From the NCBI RefSeq assembly GCF_022012435.1, contig NZ_JAKLUA010000001.1, forward strand, positions 1,116,001-1,180,000: a DNA stretch of 64,000 bases, given 5' to 3'. The position numbers and the translations under genes are program-made. Positions 9,075 to 17,339 of this stretch are shown in pieces (the first letter of the stretch is position 1; the number at the start of each line of letters is the position of its first letter). Under the pieces are notes generated by a model. It was given only the letters and a program-made list of their open reading frames with translations, was not told where the DNA came from and did not search any database. Origin of the DNA: Bradyrhizobium zhengyangense. Lineage in GTDB: Bacteria > Pseudomonadota > Alphaproteobacteria > Rhizobiales > Xanthobacteraceae.

Positions 9075-9536
9075 TCAGGGTTGGACCGCTCCTTGCGCCG
9101 GCCCGGCCGCCGCAGGAGGAGCCTCGAGCGCCACCAGCTTGATCCGAGAATAGCCGCCGGATCGCAGGATTTCCATGACGCCCATCAACTCGCCGTAAGG
9201 CACCGCCTTGTCGGCGCGTAGGAACACGTATTTGTCCTTGCTCATGTCGGCGATGGCGTCGAGCGAGCTGACGAGGTCGGTGCGCTTGACCGGATTTTCG
9301 CCAATCGCGAGCGTCAGATCGGGCTTGATGCTGACATAGGTCGGCTTGTCCGGCTTCTTCTGCGGGGTCGCACTTGATGTCGGCAGGTCGATCGGCAGGT
9401 CGACCGTCGACAACGGGGCTGCGACCATAAAGATGATCAGCAGCACCAGAATGACGTCGATGAACGGCGTGACGTTGATGTCATGCGTTTCCGAGAAATC
9501 GTCGTCGTCATCGTTGTCGGTGAGCGAAACGGCCAT
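9075..9536 (-). CDS. exbD: Biopolymer transporter ExbD
   Basis: 153 aa. An N-terminal cytoplasmic segment with a run of aspartates (residues 7-13) precedes the single membrane helix DINVTPFIDVILVLLIIFMV, whose Asp (in FIDV) is the conserved proton-path residue of ExbD/TolR. A periplasmic domain follows with VSIKPDLTLAIG and the usual VFLRADKAVPYGELMGVMEILR signature. It forms the proton-driven motor with ExbB for TonB. It starts 3 bp after exbB. Confidence 0.93.
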   Translation of the reverse strand: MAVSLTDNDDDDDFSETHDINVTPFIDVILVLLIIFMVAAPLSTVDLPIDLPTSSATPQKKPDKPTYVSIKPDLTLAIGENPVKRTDLVSSLDAIADMSKDKYVFLRADKAVPYGELMGVMEILRSGGYSRIKLVALEAPPAAAGPAQGAVQP

Positions 9537-9539
9537 GGC

Positions 9540-10544
9540 TTACTCCGCCGCGCGCGAATGCGCGCTGCCATGGCTGCGGTCGAGATCGCGCGACAACAGC
9601 CGCGCCGCAGCTCCCGAGGCCCGGCTGACGAGCTCGAGATAGCCCTTCGTCACGCGCGAGAAGTAATTGTAGATGATGACGGCGGGAATAGCGGCGACGA
9701 GACCGATGGCGGTCGCGAGCAGCGCCTCTGCGATGCCGGGGGCAACCACAGCAAGATTCGTCGTCTGCGACTTCGAGATGCCGATGAAACTGTTCATGAT
9801 GCCCCACACGGTGCCGAACAGACCGACAAACGGCGACGTCGAACCGATGGTCGCAAGCACACCCATACCGACGCGGATGCGGCGCGCTTCCGCGCGCACG
9901 ATCTCGGCGAAGCTCGAGGCTGCGCGCTCCTTGATGCCGATGTCGCTGGACAGGCCCGCCGACATCCGCGCCTCGCGCAGAGCGGCCGCCAGGAAGGACG
10001 ACAGGATGCCCCGTTTGGTGCCGAGCGCCATCTGGGCTTCCGCAAGCGAGCGCACCTCTGCAATCTTCTTCAAAGCCGAACGAAGCTTCGCGGACGCAAA
10101 CGACAGCTCGATCGACTTCGCGATGAAGACGGTCCAGGTCACGAGCGAGGCGAAGGCAAGTCCGATCATCACCGCCTTCACGATGACGTCCGCCGACATG
10201 AACATCACCCAGGGCGACAATTCCTTCATGGCCGGAGCGATGCCGGCCTTCGGCGCCGCCTCGGACGCCGGGGCCACAACAGCCTCGGTCGCGGGCGCGC
10301 TGGGCGTCACGGCCACGGGAGCCGCAGCCGCGGGGGCCGCGGCCGATGGCGCCGCAATCGCGGTTGGTTGCGCTGCGGCAGCGGGAGCCGCCGGCGCCGG
10401 CTGGGCGGCCACAGGTGCAGGCGCCGCGGGACGCGTCTGTGTCGGGGCTTGCGTTTGTGTCTGGGCAGAAACAGGCCCTGCAAGCCAGGTGGCCGTGAGC
10501 AGCACGGCTGCAGCGAGGCTTGCTTGGAAAGATGTGGTCTTCAT
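9540..10544 (-). CDS. exbB: TonB-system energizer ExbB with long Pro/Ala-rich N-terminal extension
   Basis: 334 aa, of the long ExbB type. A signal-like segment ([20 protein letters not shown]) is followed by a roughly 70-residue Ala/Pro-rich low-complexity periplasmic stretch, then the MotA/TolQ/ExbB domain with three membrane helices; [20 protein letters not shown] is the diagnostic signature. It provides the proton channel with ExbD. Its ATG overlaps the stop of the piuC-type gene (ATGA, 10544-10541), so translation is coupled and the iron-operon assignment is firm. Confidence 0.92.
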   Translation of the reverse strand: MKTTSFQASLAAAVLLTATWLAGPVSAQTQTQAPTQTRPAAPAPVAAQPAPAAPAAAAQPTAIAAPSAAAPAAAAPVAVTPSAPATEAVVAPASEAAPKAGIAPAMKELSPWVMFMSADVIVKAVMIGLAFASLVTWTVFIAKSIELSFASAKLRSALKKIAEVRSLAEAQMALGTKRGILSSFLAAALREARMSAGLSSDIGIKERAASSFAEIVRAEARRIRVGMGVLATIGSTSPFVGLFGTVWGIMNSFIGISKSQTTNLAVVAPGIAEALLATAIGLVAAIPAVIIYNYFSRVTKGYLELVSRASGAAARLLSRDLDRSHGSAHSRAAE

Positions 10545-11230
10545 ACTTCGGCCCAGGTGCGAATGAGGTTGTGATAGATACCCGTCAATTTGACCGTTTC
10601 GGGATCGTCACGCCCGAGCCGTGCCACCAACGCCTGAATGGCGGTGTCGAGGTCAAAGATCATGCTGCGGGCTTGATCGTCCCGTATCATGCTCTGGAGC
10701 CAGAAGAAAGACGCAACCCGCGCCCCCCGGGTCACCGGTGTGACCAGATGCAGGCTGGTTGAGGGATAGAGCACGCAGTCCCCGGCTGGCAACTTGACTT
10801 CGTGCGAACCGTAGGTGTCCTCGATCACAAGTTCGCCACCCTCGTAATCCTCGGGCTCGCTGAGGAACAGCGTGACCGACAGATCCGTGCGGATGCGAAG
10901 ACCGGTCAGGCGGTCGCCGCGGATGGCGTTGTCGACATGCAGGCCGAAATGGTGACCGCTGTCCGCCGCATAGCGGTTGAACAGCGGCGGGAAGATCTGG
11001 AGCGGGATTGCCGCTGCCAGAAATCGCGGGTTCGCCGTCAGCGCCGAGATGATGCGATGGCCGAGCTTGCGCGCGACCTCGCTATCCGGCGGCAATTGCT
11101 CATTGCGCTTGACCATTGCTGACTGCGCGCCCGCGGTGGAACGGCCGTCTTCCCATTCACTGGCGTCCATGATGCGGCGGAACTCCGCCACATCATCCTT
11201 GCTCAGGACGCCTTCTATGCATGTCAGCAT
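10541..11230 (-). CDS. piuC: Fe(II)/2-oxoglutarate-dependent dioxygenase, PiuC/PKHD type
   Basis: 229 aa, the usual length of PiuC/YbiX proteins. Iron ligands are H98-x-D100 (GLHVDNA) and H161 (SLHLVTPV), with an Arg (R168 or R171) placed for 2-oxoglutarate binding in the double-stranded beta-helix. Family members usually sit beside iron-siderophore TonB receptors, as here: the receptor ends 17 bp upstream and exbB overlaps downstream. The substrate is not established; intracellular processing of a siderophore is the usual suggestion. Confidence 0.92.
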   Translation of the reverse strand: MLTCIEGVLSKDDVAEFRRIMDASEWEDGRSTAGAQSAMVKRNEQLPPDSEVARKLGHRIISALTANPRFLAAAIPLQIFPPLFNRYAADSGHHFGLHVDNAIRGDRLTGLRIRTDLSVTLFLSEPEDYEGGELVIEDTYGSHEVKLPAGDCVLYPSTSLHLVTPVTRGARVASFFWLQSMIRDDQARSMIFDLDTAIQALVARLGRDDPETVKLTGIYHNLIRTWAEV

Positions 11231-11247
11231 GGCAGCTCATGTCTCCG

Positions 11248-13818
11248 TCAGTAGCGCGCCGAGATCACCACGTAAGCAGCGCGTCCGGGTGCTTCGAGCA
11301 CGAAGGGCGCGGCGCTCTGGTACAGCGCGTCGTAGTAGCGCTTGTCGAAGATGTTGTTGACGAACAGCTTCAGGCGCCAGTTCTTGTTGATCTTGGCTTC
11401 CGCGAACGCATCGAACCGCCAGTAGCTTGGGATTGACGTGCCCTGATTGGCCGCGAGCAATGTGCCGCCATAGATCTTCGAGCGGTACACCGCCTGCCCG
11501 CCCAACTCCCAGGTGTCGTTGAGCTGGTACTTCGAGAGCAGGCTGAACGACTGGTGCGCGATGTTGGCGAGCGGCCGCCCGACGTTCGAGGCATAGAGTG
11601 TCGTATTGGCCGGCGGCGCGAGCGACTTCGTCACCTCCGACTGCATCAGCACGAGGCCTCCAAACACGCTCCACTTATCGGTGATCTTGCCGCCGACGCC
11701 GAGATCGATACCGCGGACGCGATAAGCCGCCCCCGCCGTGATGCAGGATACGGTGGTTGCCGGAGCCACCGGAGCATAGGTGCAGCCAAGCGCCGCGGCG
11801 GCGACGGTGCTTCCGACGTTCTGCGCCTCGCGCGCGTTCTCCTTGGTCGTCTGGAACAGTGCTGCGGTCAGAAGCAGGTGGCGATCGAACAACTCCCATT
11901 TGGTACCGAGCTCAATCGCCTTGTTCTTCTCGGGCCCAAAGATCTGGTTGTTGCCGCCGGCCAAATTCGGATTGATGCCGCCATAGGCGGTGCTGGTACC
12001 GTCGAACTCCGAGCCCACGGGGTTCGCCGAGGTCGCATAGGCCACATAGACGCTGCCGTTGGGCAGCGGCTTCAGCGTGAGGCCGAGGTTGTAGTCCGGA
12101 ACCAGGAATTCCGCGCTCTGCTGCCCGAAAGCACCCGCCGCCGTGAAGGCCGACGTCTTGATGCTGTAATCGTCATAGCGGAAGCCGCCGTTGAGAATGA
12201 GGACGTCACGATAATTCGCGCTGTCCACGACGTAGCCGCTGATCGTTTCGATTCCAATCTTGGTCGGCCTGCCGGTCAAGCCTCCCGGTATCGGGAACGG
12301 ATTGTCGGTGGCCTGCGGATAAAACACGCTGACCCCGGACGTCGATCCCGAACCGGTGAAAGGCGTTGTCCCCGTCGTGATCTCCGAGCCAAGTCCGGTG
12401 TAAGTGTCGATCGACGATCGCTCGTTGTCGTATTCGATGCCCGCAAGCAACGTGTGCTTGAAGCCGGCATAATCGTCGAACTTGTACGTGGCCTCGGTCT
12501 GGTTGGCGAACACGTCCGTGGCCTGGTACCGGCTCTGCGGGTTGGCGCTCAAAGTATAGGCCGTGAATGGAGCGCCTGCGGCCAGCGTCGGCGATTCCGG
12601 CAGTGTGCCGATGTAGTTCTGCGTCGAACGCGATTCCCGGATCTTGTTGGTGAGCAACAGATCGGGCGTGACCTGGACTTCGGCATTGATCGTGCCTATG
12701 TCCTGGCCGGTCCGGTAGAAGTCGCGGTTGACGAAGCCGTAGAAATTATTCCGGTTGACGCCGAAATCCGGGAAAGGACCGCCTGATGTCGACGACGTAC
12801 TCGGTCGATAGTACGGCACACCGAAATCGGGAATGCCGGTCAGTTCGGTGTGAATGTAATTGCCTGATATCTTGATGGCGTCGGTCGGCTTCCAGGTCGT
12901 GGCGACGAAGGCGCCATCGCGATTGTCTTTGACCCGGTCCCGCCCCGCAACGTCGGCATCCTGGAACAAGCCACCGGCACGAACGGCGAGCGACGGATTG
13001 ATCACCTGGTTGACGTCGAGCGTAACACGCTTGGTCTGGTCGGTGCCAAACGTCGTGTCCATGTTATAGAAGCTCTTCTCGGTCACGGCCTGCTTGGTGA
13101 CGATGTTGATGGCGCCACCCGCCGTGCCGCGGCCCGCGAAGGACGACGCGGGACCGCGCAGGATCTCGACCTGCTCGGTGAAGAAGTTCTCACGCACGCT
13201 TACGCCGGAATCGCGCACGCCGTCGATGAAGACGTCGTTGCGGGCATCGAAGCCGCGGATAAAGAAGCGATCACCGAAGGCGTTGCCGCCCTCGCCAGTG
13301 CCGAGCGTCACGCCGGCCGTGCTCAGGATCGCCTGCTTCAGCGTTGTGGCGCCCTTGTCCTCGAGCACTTCCTTGCTGAGCACCGTGATCGACTTCGGCG
13401 TATCGACCAGCTTCTCCGGAAACTTGCCGCCGGCCTGGACGTGATCGACCTTGTAGGGCGCAGCGGGATCCGCATAGGGATTGCGGTCGGGCGACGGTGC
13501 GGCTGCATCGACGACCGGAGCCACTGCAGCCTGCTGACGTTGCGCGGCACGCCGCAACGCGTTGCGGGCGCGGACCTGATCAGGCGTCGGTTTTGCGGTG
13601 GTGGAGCGTGGCCGTTCCTTGGGTGCGTCGACGTTGACAGGCGGCAGACTTGTTTGCTGCGCTTGTGCTGCGCTCGATACGGAGGCGACTGCGATCAGGC
13701 TTGCAACGGTGGAAACAGTCCTGCCGGCCGCACCATCGAAATTGCCGACCAATGCTTGCCGTGCCGCGGTCGAACGCAACGACCGCGGAGCCCTTGCCAT
13801 GCCCATCCTACGCCCCAT
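11248..13818 (-). CDS. TonB-dependent siderophore receptor (receptor 1)
   Basis: About 856 aa outer-membrane receptor. After a signal region (VASLIAVASVSSAAQAQ) come a plug domain (PKSITVLSKEVLEDKGATTLKQ, then GDRFFIRGFDARNDVFIDGVRD and REVEILRGPASSFAGRG-like text) and a 22-strand barrel. The C-terminus ends in aromatic-x-x-x-Tyr style (YVVISARY). It belongs to the FiuA/FpvA catecholate-or-other siderophore group; the ligand is unknown. The frame is open to 13899, but the ATG at 13818 aligns with the start chosen for the second receptor and leaves matching promoter spacing. It heads the five-gene operon ending in tonB. Confidence 0.9.
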   Translation of the reverse strand: MGRRMGMARAPRSLRSTAARQALVGNFDGAAGRTVSTVASLIAVASVSSAAQAQQTSLPPVNVDAPKERPRSTTAKPTPDQVRARNALRRAAQRQQAAVAPVVDAAAPSPDRNPYADPAAPYKVDHVQAGGKFPEKLVDTPKSITVLSKEVLEDKGATTLKQAILSTAGVTLGTGEGGNAFGDRFFIRGFDARNDVFIDGVRDSGVSVRENFFTEQVEILRGPASSFAGRGTAGGAINIVTKQAVTEKSFYNMDTTFGTDQTKRVTLDVNQVINPSLAVRAGGLFQDADVAGRDRVKDNRDGAFVATTWKPTDAIKISGNYIHTELTGIPDFGVPYYRPSTSSTSGGPFPDFGVNRNNFYGFVNRDFYRTGQDIGTINAEVQVTPDLLLTNKIRESRSTQNYIGTLPESPTLAAGAPFTAYTLSANPQSRYQATDVFANQTEATYKFDDYAGFKHTLLAGIEYDNERSSIDTYTGLGSEITTGTTPFTGSGSTSGVSVFYPQATDNPFPIPGGLTGRPTKIGIETISGYVVDSANYRDVLILNGGFRYDDYSIKTSAFTAAGAFGQQSAEFLVPDYNLGLTLKPLPNGSVYVAYATSANPVGSEFDGTSTAYGGINPNLAGGNNQIFGPEKNKAIELGTKWELFDRHLLLTAALFQTTKENAREAQNVGSTVAAAALGCTYAPVAPATTVSCITAGAAYRVRGIDLGVGGKITDKWSVFGGLVLMQSEVTKSLAPPANTTLYASNVGRPLANIAHQSFSLLSKYQLNDTWELGGQAVYRSKIYGGTLLAANQGTSIPSYWRFDAFAEAKINKNWRLKLFVNNIFDKRYYDALYQSAAPFVLEAPGRAAYVVISARY

Positions 13819-13829
13819 TCCATTGCTGC

Positions 13830-13860
13830 AGTGTGTCGCACCGTGACAGTGCGACACACT
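13830..13860. promoter_or_regulatory. Perfect 11-bp inverted repeat just upstream of receptor 1
   Basis: AGTGTGTCGCA (13830-13840), a 9-nt spacer, then TGCGACACACT (13850-13860). The repeat ends 12 bp before the chosen ATG of receptor 1, so it could be an operator overlapping the transcription start or an RNA hairpin controlling ribosome access. It contains the same GTGTCGC/GCGACAC half-sites as the palindrome before receptor 2. Confidence 0.55.
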
Positions 13861-13934
13861 GGTCGTATCGAGCGGGGCAGTGAGGGTCAACGCAGTCACG
13901 GCGAGAGCAATCTTGAATCCATCCAGATCAAAAC

Positions 13935-13990
13935 GATTCTAAACTTGAGTTTGAAACCGTTCTAAACGCGAGTTTGTAAGCGTTCTAAAC
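13935..13990. promoter_or_regulatory. Three TTCTAAAC boxes at exact 23-bp spacing (candidate Irr/iron-control sites)
   Basis: TTCTAAAC occurs at 13937-13944, 13960-13967 and 13983-13990. The first two units continue as N4-GAGTTTG or N2-GAGTTTG text, making imperfect inverted repeats TTCTAAAC-N4-GTTTGWAA. The A/T-rich half-site resembles the iron control element recognised by rhizobial Irr (from general knowledge, not a search). The boxes lie 119-172 bp upstream of receptor 1, with the first box also conserved before receptor 2. Confidence 0.55.
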
Positions 13991-14061
13991 TGGAGCCGAT
14001 GTTTGTCCTTGCGATGCACGGTCTCGTGCATCGCGATTATGGCGGGTTGACAAGGACCTCA

Positions 14062-16494
14062 TCAGAACTTGGCCGTCGTGATGATGTAGAAGGCCCTCCC
14101 CGGCGCGACTGCGACGAACGGCACGGCGCTCCGGTAAAGCGTGTCGTAGTAGAGCTTGTTGGTCAGGTTCTGGGCGTAGAACTTCATGGTCCAGTTCTTG
14201 TCGATCTTCTTTTCGACGAACGCATCGAAGCGCCAATAGCTCGGCAGCTCGTTGCCGGTGTTGGCGGCGAACGTGCCGCCATAGACCTTCGAGCGGTATA
14301 CCGCCTGCCCGCCGACTTCCCAGTCGCCGTCGAACTTGTACTTGGTCAGCATGCTGAACGACTGATGCGCGACGTTGGCGAGCTGAAGGCCGATGTTGGA
14401 CGCAATGTTGCTCTGTGTGACCTTGGACTGCATCAGGACCAGGCCGCCGAAGACGCTCCAGCGATCGGTGATCTTGCCCTCGGCCTCGATGTCGATCCCT
14501 TGGATGCGGTAGGCCGCATTCGAGGTGAGCACGCCCGCCGCATTGGTCTCGCGCGCGTTGTCCTTCGTGGTCTGGAACAATGCGGCACTCACCAGCAGGT
14601 GACGATCAGCCAGCTCCCATTTGGTGCCGAGCTCGGCCGCCTTGTTGCGCTCGGGGCCGAGCAGGACGGCCGTGTTGGCGGGAACGCCGCCGTAATCGGT
14701 GCCGGTCGCGTCGAGCTCCGAGCCGAACGGATTGGCCGAGGTCGCATAGGCCGCGTAAAGGCTGCCGATCGACATCGGCTTGTAGACCAGGCCGACATTG
14801 TAGTTGACCAGATCGGAGTTCATTTTCAGATAGGCGGTGTTGGTCGACGAGCTCATGTTGTAGCCGTCGTAGCGAACGCCGCCGTTCAGGATGATGGTAT
14901 CCTGCCAGTTCGCGGTGTCCATGGCGTAGACGCTGCTGGTGTTGACGCCATAGCGCGTCGGGTTGCCTGTCAGCGACGCCGACCCGAAGCCACCGAGATA
15001 CGTGTACTGAGGTGAGTAGAGATTAACCCCCGAGATCGCCCCGTTGCTCGTGAAGGGCGAGCCGGCGAGCTCCGACGTCAGACCCGCGTAACGATCGATC
15101 GAGACATTCTCGTTGGTGTATTCGGCGCCGAACACTGCGGTATGCTTGACCCCGCCGGTGTCGAGCTTGAACGTGGCCTCGTTCTGGTTGGCCCACACGT
15201 CCGCTGTCTGGTAGCGACTCTGCGCGCTCGCCGTCGTGGTCCAGAGCAACGGATTGGGATTGGTCGTGATCGGATTCTGCGGCAGCGTTCCGATGTAATT
15301 GAGCAGCGAATGCTCGCCGCGCACCTTGCTGGTCAGCGTGATGGCTTCGTTGACCTTGTACTCGGCCGTTGCTGTGCCGAAATCCTGCCGCGCGGTCTGG
15401 AAGTCGCGGTTGAGGAAGCCGTACCAGTTGCCGCGCGGAATGCCGGCCGACGTCACCGGCAAATTGCCCTGCTTGTAAAAGGGCACGCCGAAATCCGGCA
15501 GGCCGCTGAGATCGGTGTGGACGTAGTTGGTCGTGATCTTGATGTCGTTGGTCGGGGTGTACTTGGTCGACAGGAAGGTGCCCCAGCGATCGTCGGTCAC
15601 GTAATTGCGGCCGGCGACATTGGCGTCCTGGAACAGGCCACCGGTGCGCACCGAGAAGGTCGGATCGATGACCTGGTTGACGTCGAGCGTGACGCGCTTG
15701 GTCATGTCGGTGCCGAACTCGGTGTCCATCCGCTTGAAGTTGACGTCGCCGGCCTGCTTGGTGACGATGTTGATGGCGCCGCCGGCGGTGCCGCGTCCGG
15801 CATAGGACGATGCCGGCCCGCGCAATATCTCGATCTGCTCGGTGAAGAAGTTCTCGCGGATCGACACGGCGGGATCGCGGATGCCGTCGATGAAGACATC
15901 GTTGCGCGCGTCGAAGCCGCGGATGAAGAAGCGGTCGCCGAAAGCATTGCCGCCCTCGCCCGATCCCAGCGTCACGCCGGCGGTCGAGCGTCCGATCTCC
16001 TTCAGCGTGGTCGCGTTCTTGTCCTCGAGCACTTCCTTGCTGAGCACCGTGATCGTCTTCGGCGTGTTCAGCATCGGCTCGGGAAACTTGCCGGACGCCT
16101 GGACGTGGTCGACCTTGTAGGGCGCGGCCGGATCGGCGTAGGGATTTCGATCGAGCGCTCCGGCCGGGGCCGGCGCAACAGCAGCAGCCTGCTGCTGCGC
16201 CTGCTGGCGCTGCGCGGCGCGGCGAAGCGCGTTGCGCGCGCGGACCTGCTCGGGCGACGGCTTCGAGGCCGCCGGGCGCGGACGCTCGACCGGCGCATCG
16301 ACATTCACCGGAGGCAGGCTTGATTGTTGCGCCTGCGCGCCGCTCGACACCGACGCCACCGCAATCAGGCCGGCAACGACTGATGCCGACTTGCCGGAAT
16401 TGCCCTCGAGCTTCTCTTCAACTGAATTTCTTGCCGTGATCGCACGCAGCGATCGCGGAGCCATCACCAGCCCCATTCCAACGCACCCCATTCC
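14062..16494 (-). CDS. TonB-dependent siderophore receptor (receptor 2), paralogue of receptor 1
   Basis: About 810 aa and closely similar to receptor 1 along its whole length: the signal region (GLIAVASVSSGAQAQQ), SLPPVNVDAP, RARNALRRAAQRQQ, the plug with PKTITVLSKEVLEDKNATTLKE, GDRFFIRGFDARNDVFIDGIRD and the barrel end. The product is an outer-membrane iron-siderophore importer. The frame is open to 16551; ATG 16494 aligns with the receptor 1 start, with later ATGs at 16476 and 16464 possible. It lies directly upstream of receptor 1 on the same strand with 240 bp between, as expected from tandem duplication. Confidence 0.9.
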   Translation of the reverse strand, partial: GMGCVGMGLVMAPRSLRAITARNSVEEKLEGNSGKSASVVAGLIAVASVSSGAQAQQSSLPPVNVDAPVERPRPAASKPSPEQVRARNALRRAAQRQQAQQQAAAVAPAPAGALDRNPYADPAAPYKVDHVQASGKFPEPMLNTPKTITVLSKEVLEDKNATTLKEIGRSTAGVTLGSGEGGNAFGDRFFIRGFDARNDVFIDGIRDPAVSIRENFFTEQIEILRGPASSYAGRGTAGGAINIVTKQAGDVNFKRMDTEFGTDMTKRVTLDVNQVIDPTFSVRTGGLFQDANVAGRNYVTDDRWGTFLSTKYTPTNDIKITTNYVHTDLSGLPDFGVPFYKQGNLPVTSAGIPRGNWYGFLNRDFQTARQDFGTATAEYKVNEAITLTSKVRGEHSLLNYIGTLPQNPITTNPNPLLWTTTASAQSRYQTADVWANQNEATFKLDTGGVKHTAVFGAEYTNENVSIDRYAGLTSELAGSPFTSNGAISGVNLYSPQYTYLGGFGSASLTGNPTRYGVNTSSVYAMDTANWQDTIILNGGVRYDGYNMSSSTNTAYLKMNSDLVNYNVGLVYKPMSIGSLYAAYATSANPFGSELDATGTDYGGVPANTAVLLGPERNKAAELGTKWELADRHLLVSAALFQTTKDNARETNAAGVLTSNAAYRIQGIDIEAEGKITDRWSVFGGLVLMQSKVTQSNIASNIGLQLANVAHQSFSMLTKYKFDGDWEVGGQAVYRSKVYGGTFAANTGNELPSYWRFDAFVEKKIDKNWTMKFYAQNLTNKLYYDTLYRSAVPFVAVAPGRAFYIITTAKF

Positions 16495-16596
16495 AAACTC
16501 GCCGATGCGCAACATGCGCGACGAACGATAGGGTGGTGCTATCGACCGCAAAAAATCTGGTCAATGCAACGGGGCCCGAGACAGCACTTGAATAGG

Positions 16597-16655
16597 TCCA
16601 GATGAAAGCGATTCTAAAAAATCGATTTCGAAAAAGCTGAAGTGTCGCGCGACAC
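16597..16655. promoter_or_regulatory. Receptor 2 upstream region: conserved box plus 14-bp palindrome
   Basis: The 22 bp at 16597-16618 match 13922-13943 upstream of receptor 1 at 20 positions, ending in GATTCTAAA; both copies end about 124 bp upstream of their receptor start. A further 24 bp upstream is a perfect palindrome GTGTCGCGCGACAC (16642-16655). Together they are the likely iron-responsive promoter of receptor 2; the protein bound is inferred, not shown. Confidence 0.5.
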
Positions 16656-16710
16656 ATTGATGCAGCAGAACGCTGAGGCACTTGTCTTCGCGCATCATCT
16701 CGCGCAGGCG

Positions 16711-16950
16711 TCAGTCGCTGCTCGGCGGCTTCATGAGCGAGAACAATTCATCGACGGTGCGCTGCGCGGTTACACGCACGCGGTCGGTGTTGTCCATGCC
16801 GGCGATGTTGACGCCGCCAACGACGGCTTTGATCTCGTCGCGGAAGTCTGTGAGGAAGCGCAAGGGATCGCGCTGTTCATTGGCGACGCGCGCGATCAAT
16901 CCCGTGATCAAGATCTGGCACGCGATCAGCTTGCCGTTCAATTCGTCCAT
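16711..16950 (-). CDS. Conserved hypothetical small protein
   Basis: 79 aa, function unknown: MDELNGKLIACQILITGLIA opens the protein, followed by a helical charged body (DPLRFLTDFRDEIKAVVGG) and a DRVRVTAQRTVDELFSLM helix. It is predicted all-helical and cytoplasmic. The ATG at 16950 has AGGAG six bases before it; the frame extends to 17004 without a site. It precedes receptor 2 on the same strand but about 50 bp of candidate promoter sequence separates them, so joint regulation is uncertain. Confidence 0.6.
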   Translation of the reverse strand: MDELNGKLIACQILITGLIARVANEQRDPLRFLTDFRDEIKAVVGGVNIAGMDNTDRVRVTAQRTVDELFSLMKPPSSD

Positions 16951-17339
16951 TCCGCACTCCTGATATGGCGGCGCTGATATGAACGACGCTGGTTTTGGTG
17001 ACAACCGAAACGCGGCCCCGGTGGTTTAGAACCGTTCTCGCGAAGGCAAATTCGCCTTCCCCGCACGGCGCGCTCACTCGCGCCCCCGTCGCAGGCCCAC
17101 GCCGTCCGCGAGCATTTCCTGTCTCTCGCACGCTCCTCGTTCATCAGAGGAAAATGCAGCACTGCACACCGGCGCGTCACCCGTTTGCCTACGGGGTGCA
17201 AAGCTTTCCAATTGTTTAGGATTCTCAACTGATAGTGCTGTTTACACTGGAACTTGGCGTGTAATATACAAGCCTCGCTGGAACCCATTGATTGCCCCGC
17301 AATTCGTTGTTTTGGGCATACAAGCCGATACGCTCACAA
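16951..17339. other. Intergenic region between divergent genes
   Basis: About 390 bp between the small minus-strand gene and the RND efflux pair. It becomes A/T-richer toward 17205-17275 (ttgtttaggattctcaactg), which is the likely promoter area for the efflux genes. I see no RNA gene, strong hairpin or convincing coding sequence in it. Confidence 0.4.

Noticed and set aside
11554..12786. 410-codon plus-strand frame opposite receptor 1
   Set aside because: Arg-rich mirror of the TonB receptor; no start signal or recognisable fold.
14999..16323. Long plus-strand frames opposite receptor 2
   Set aside because: Composition of a GC-rich antisense frame; the minus-strand receptor is certain.
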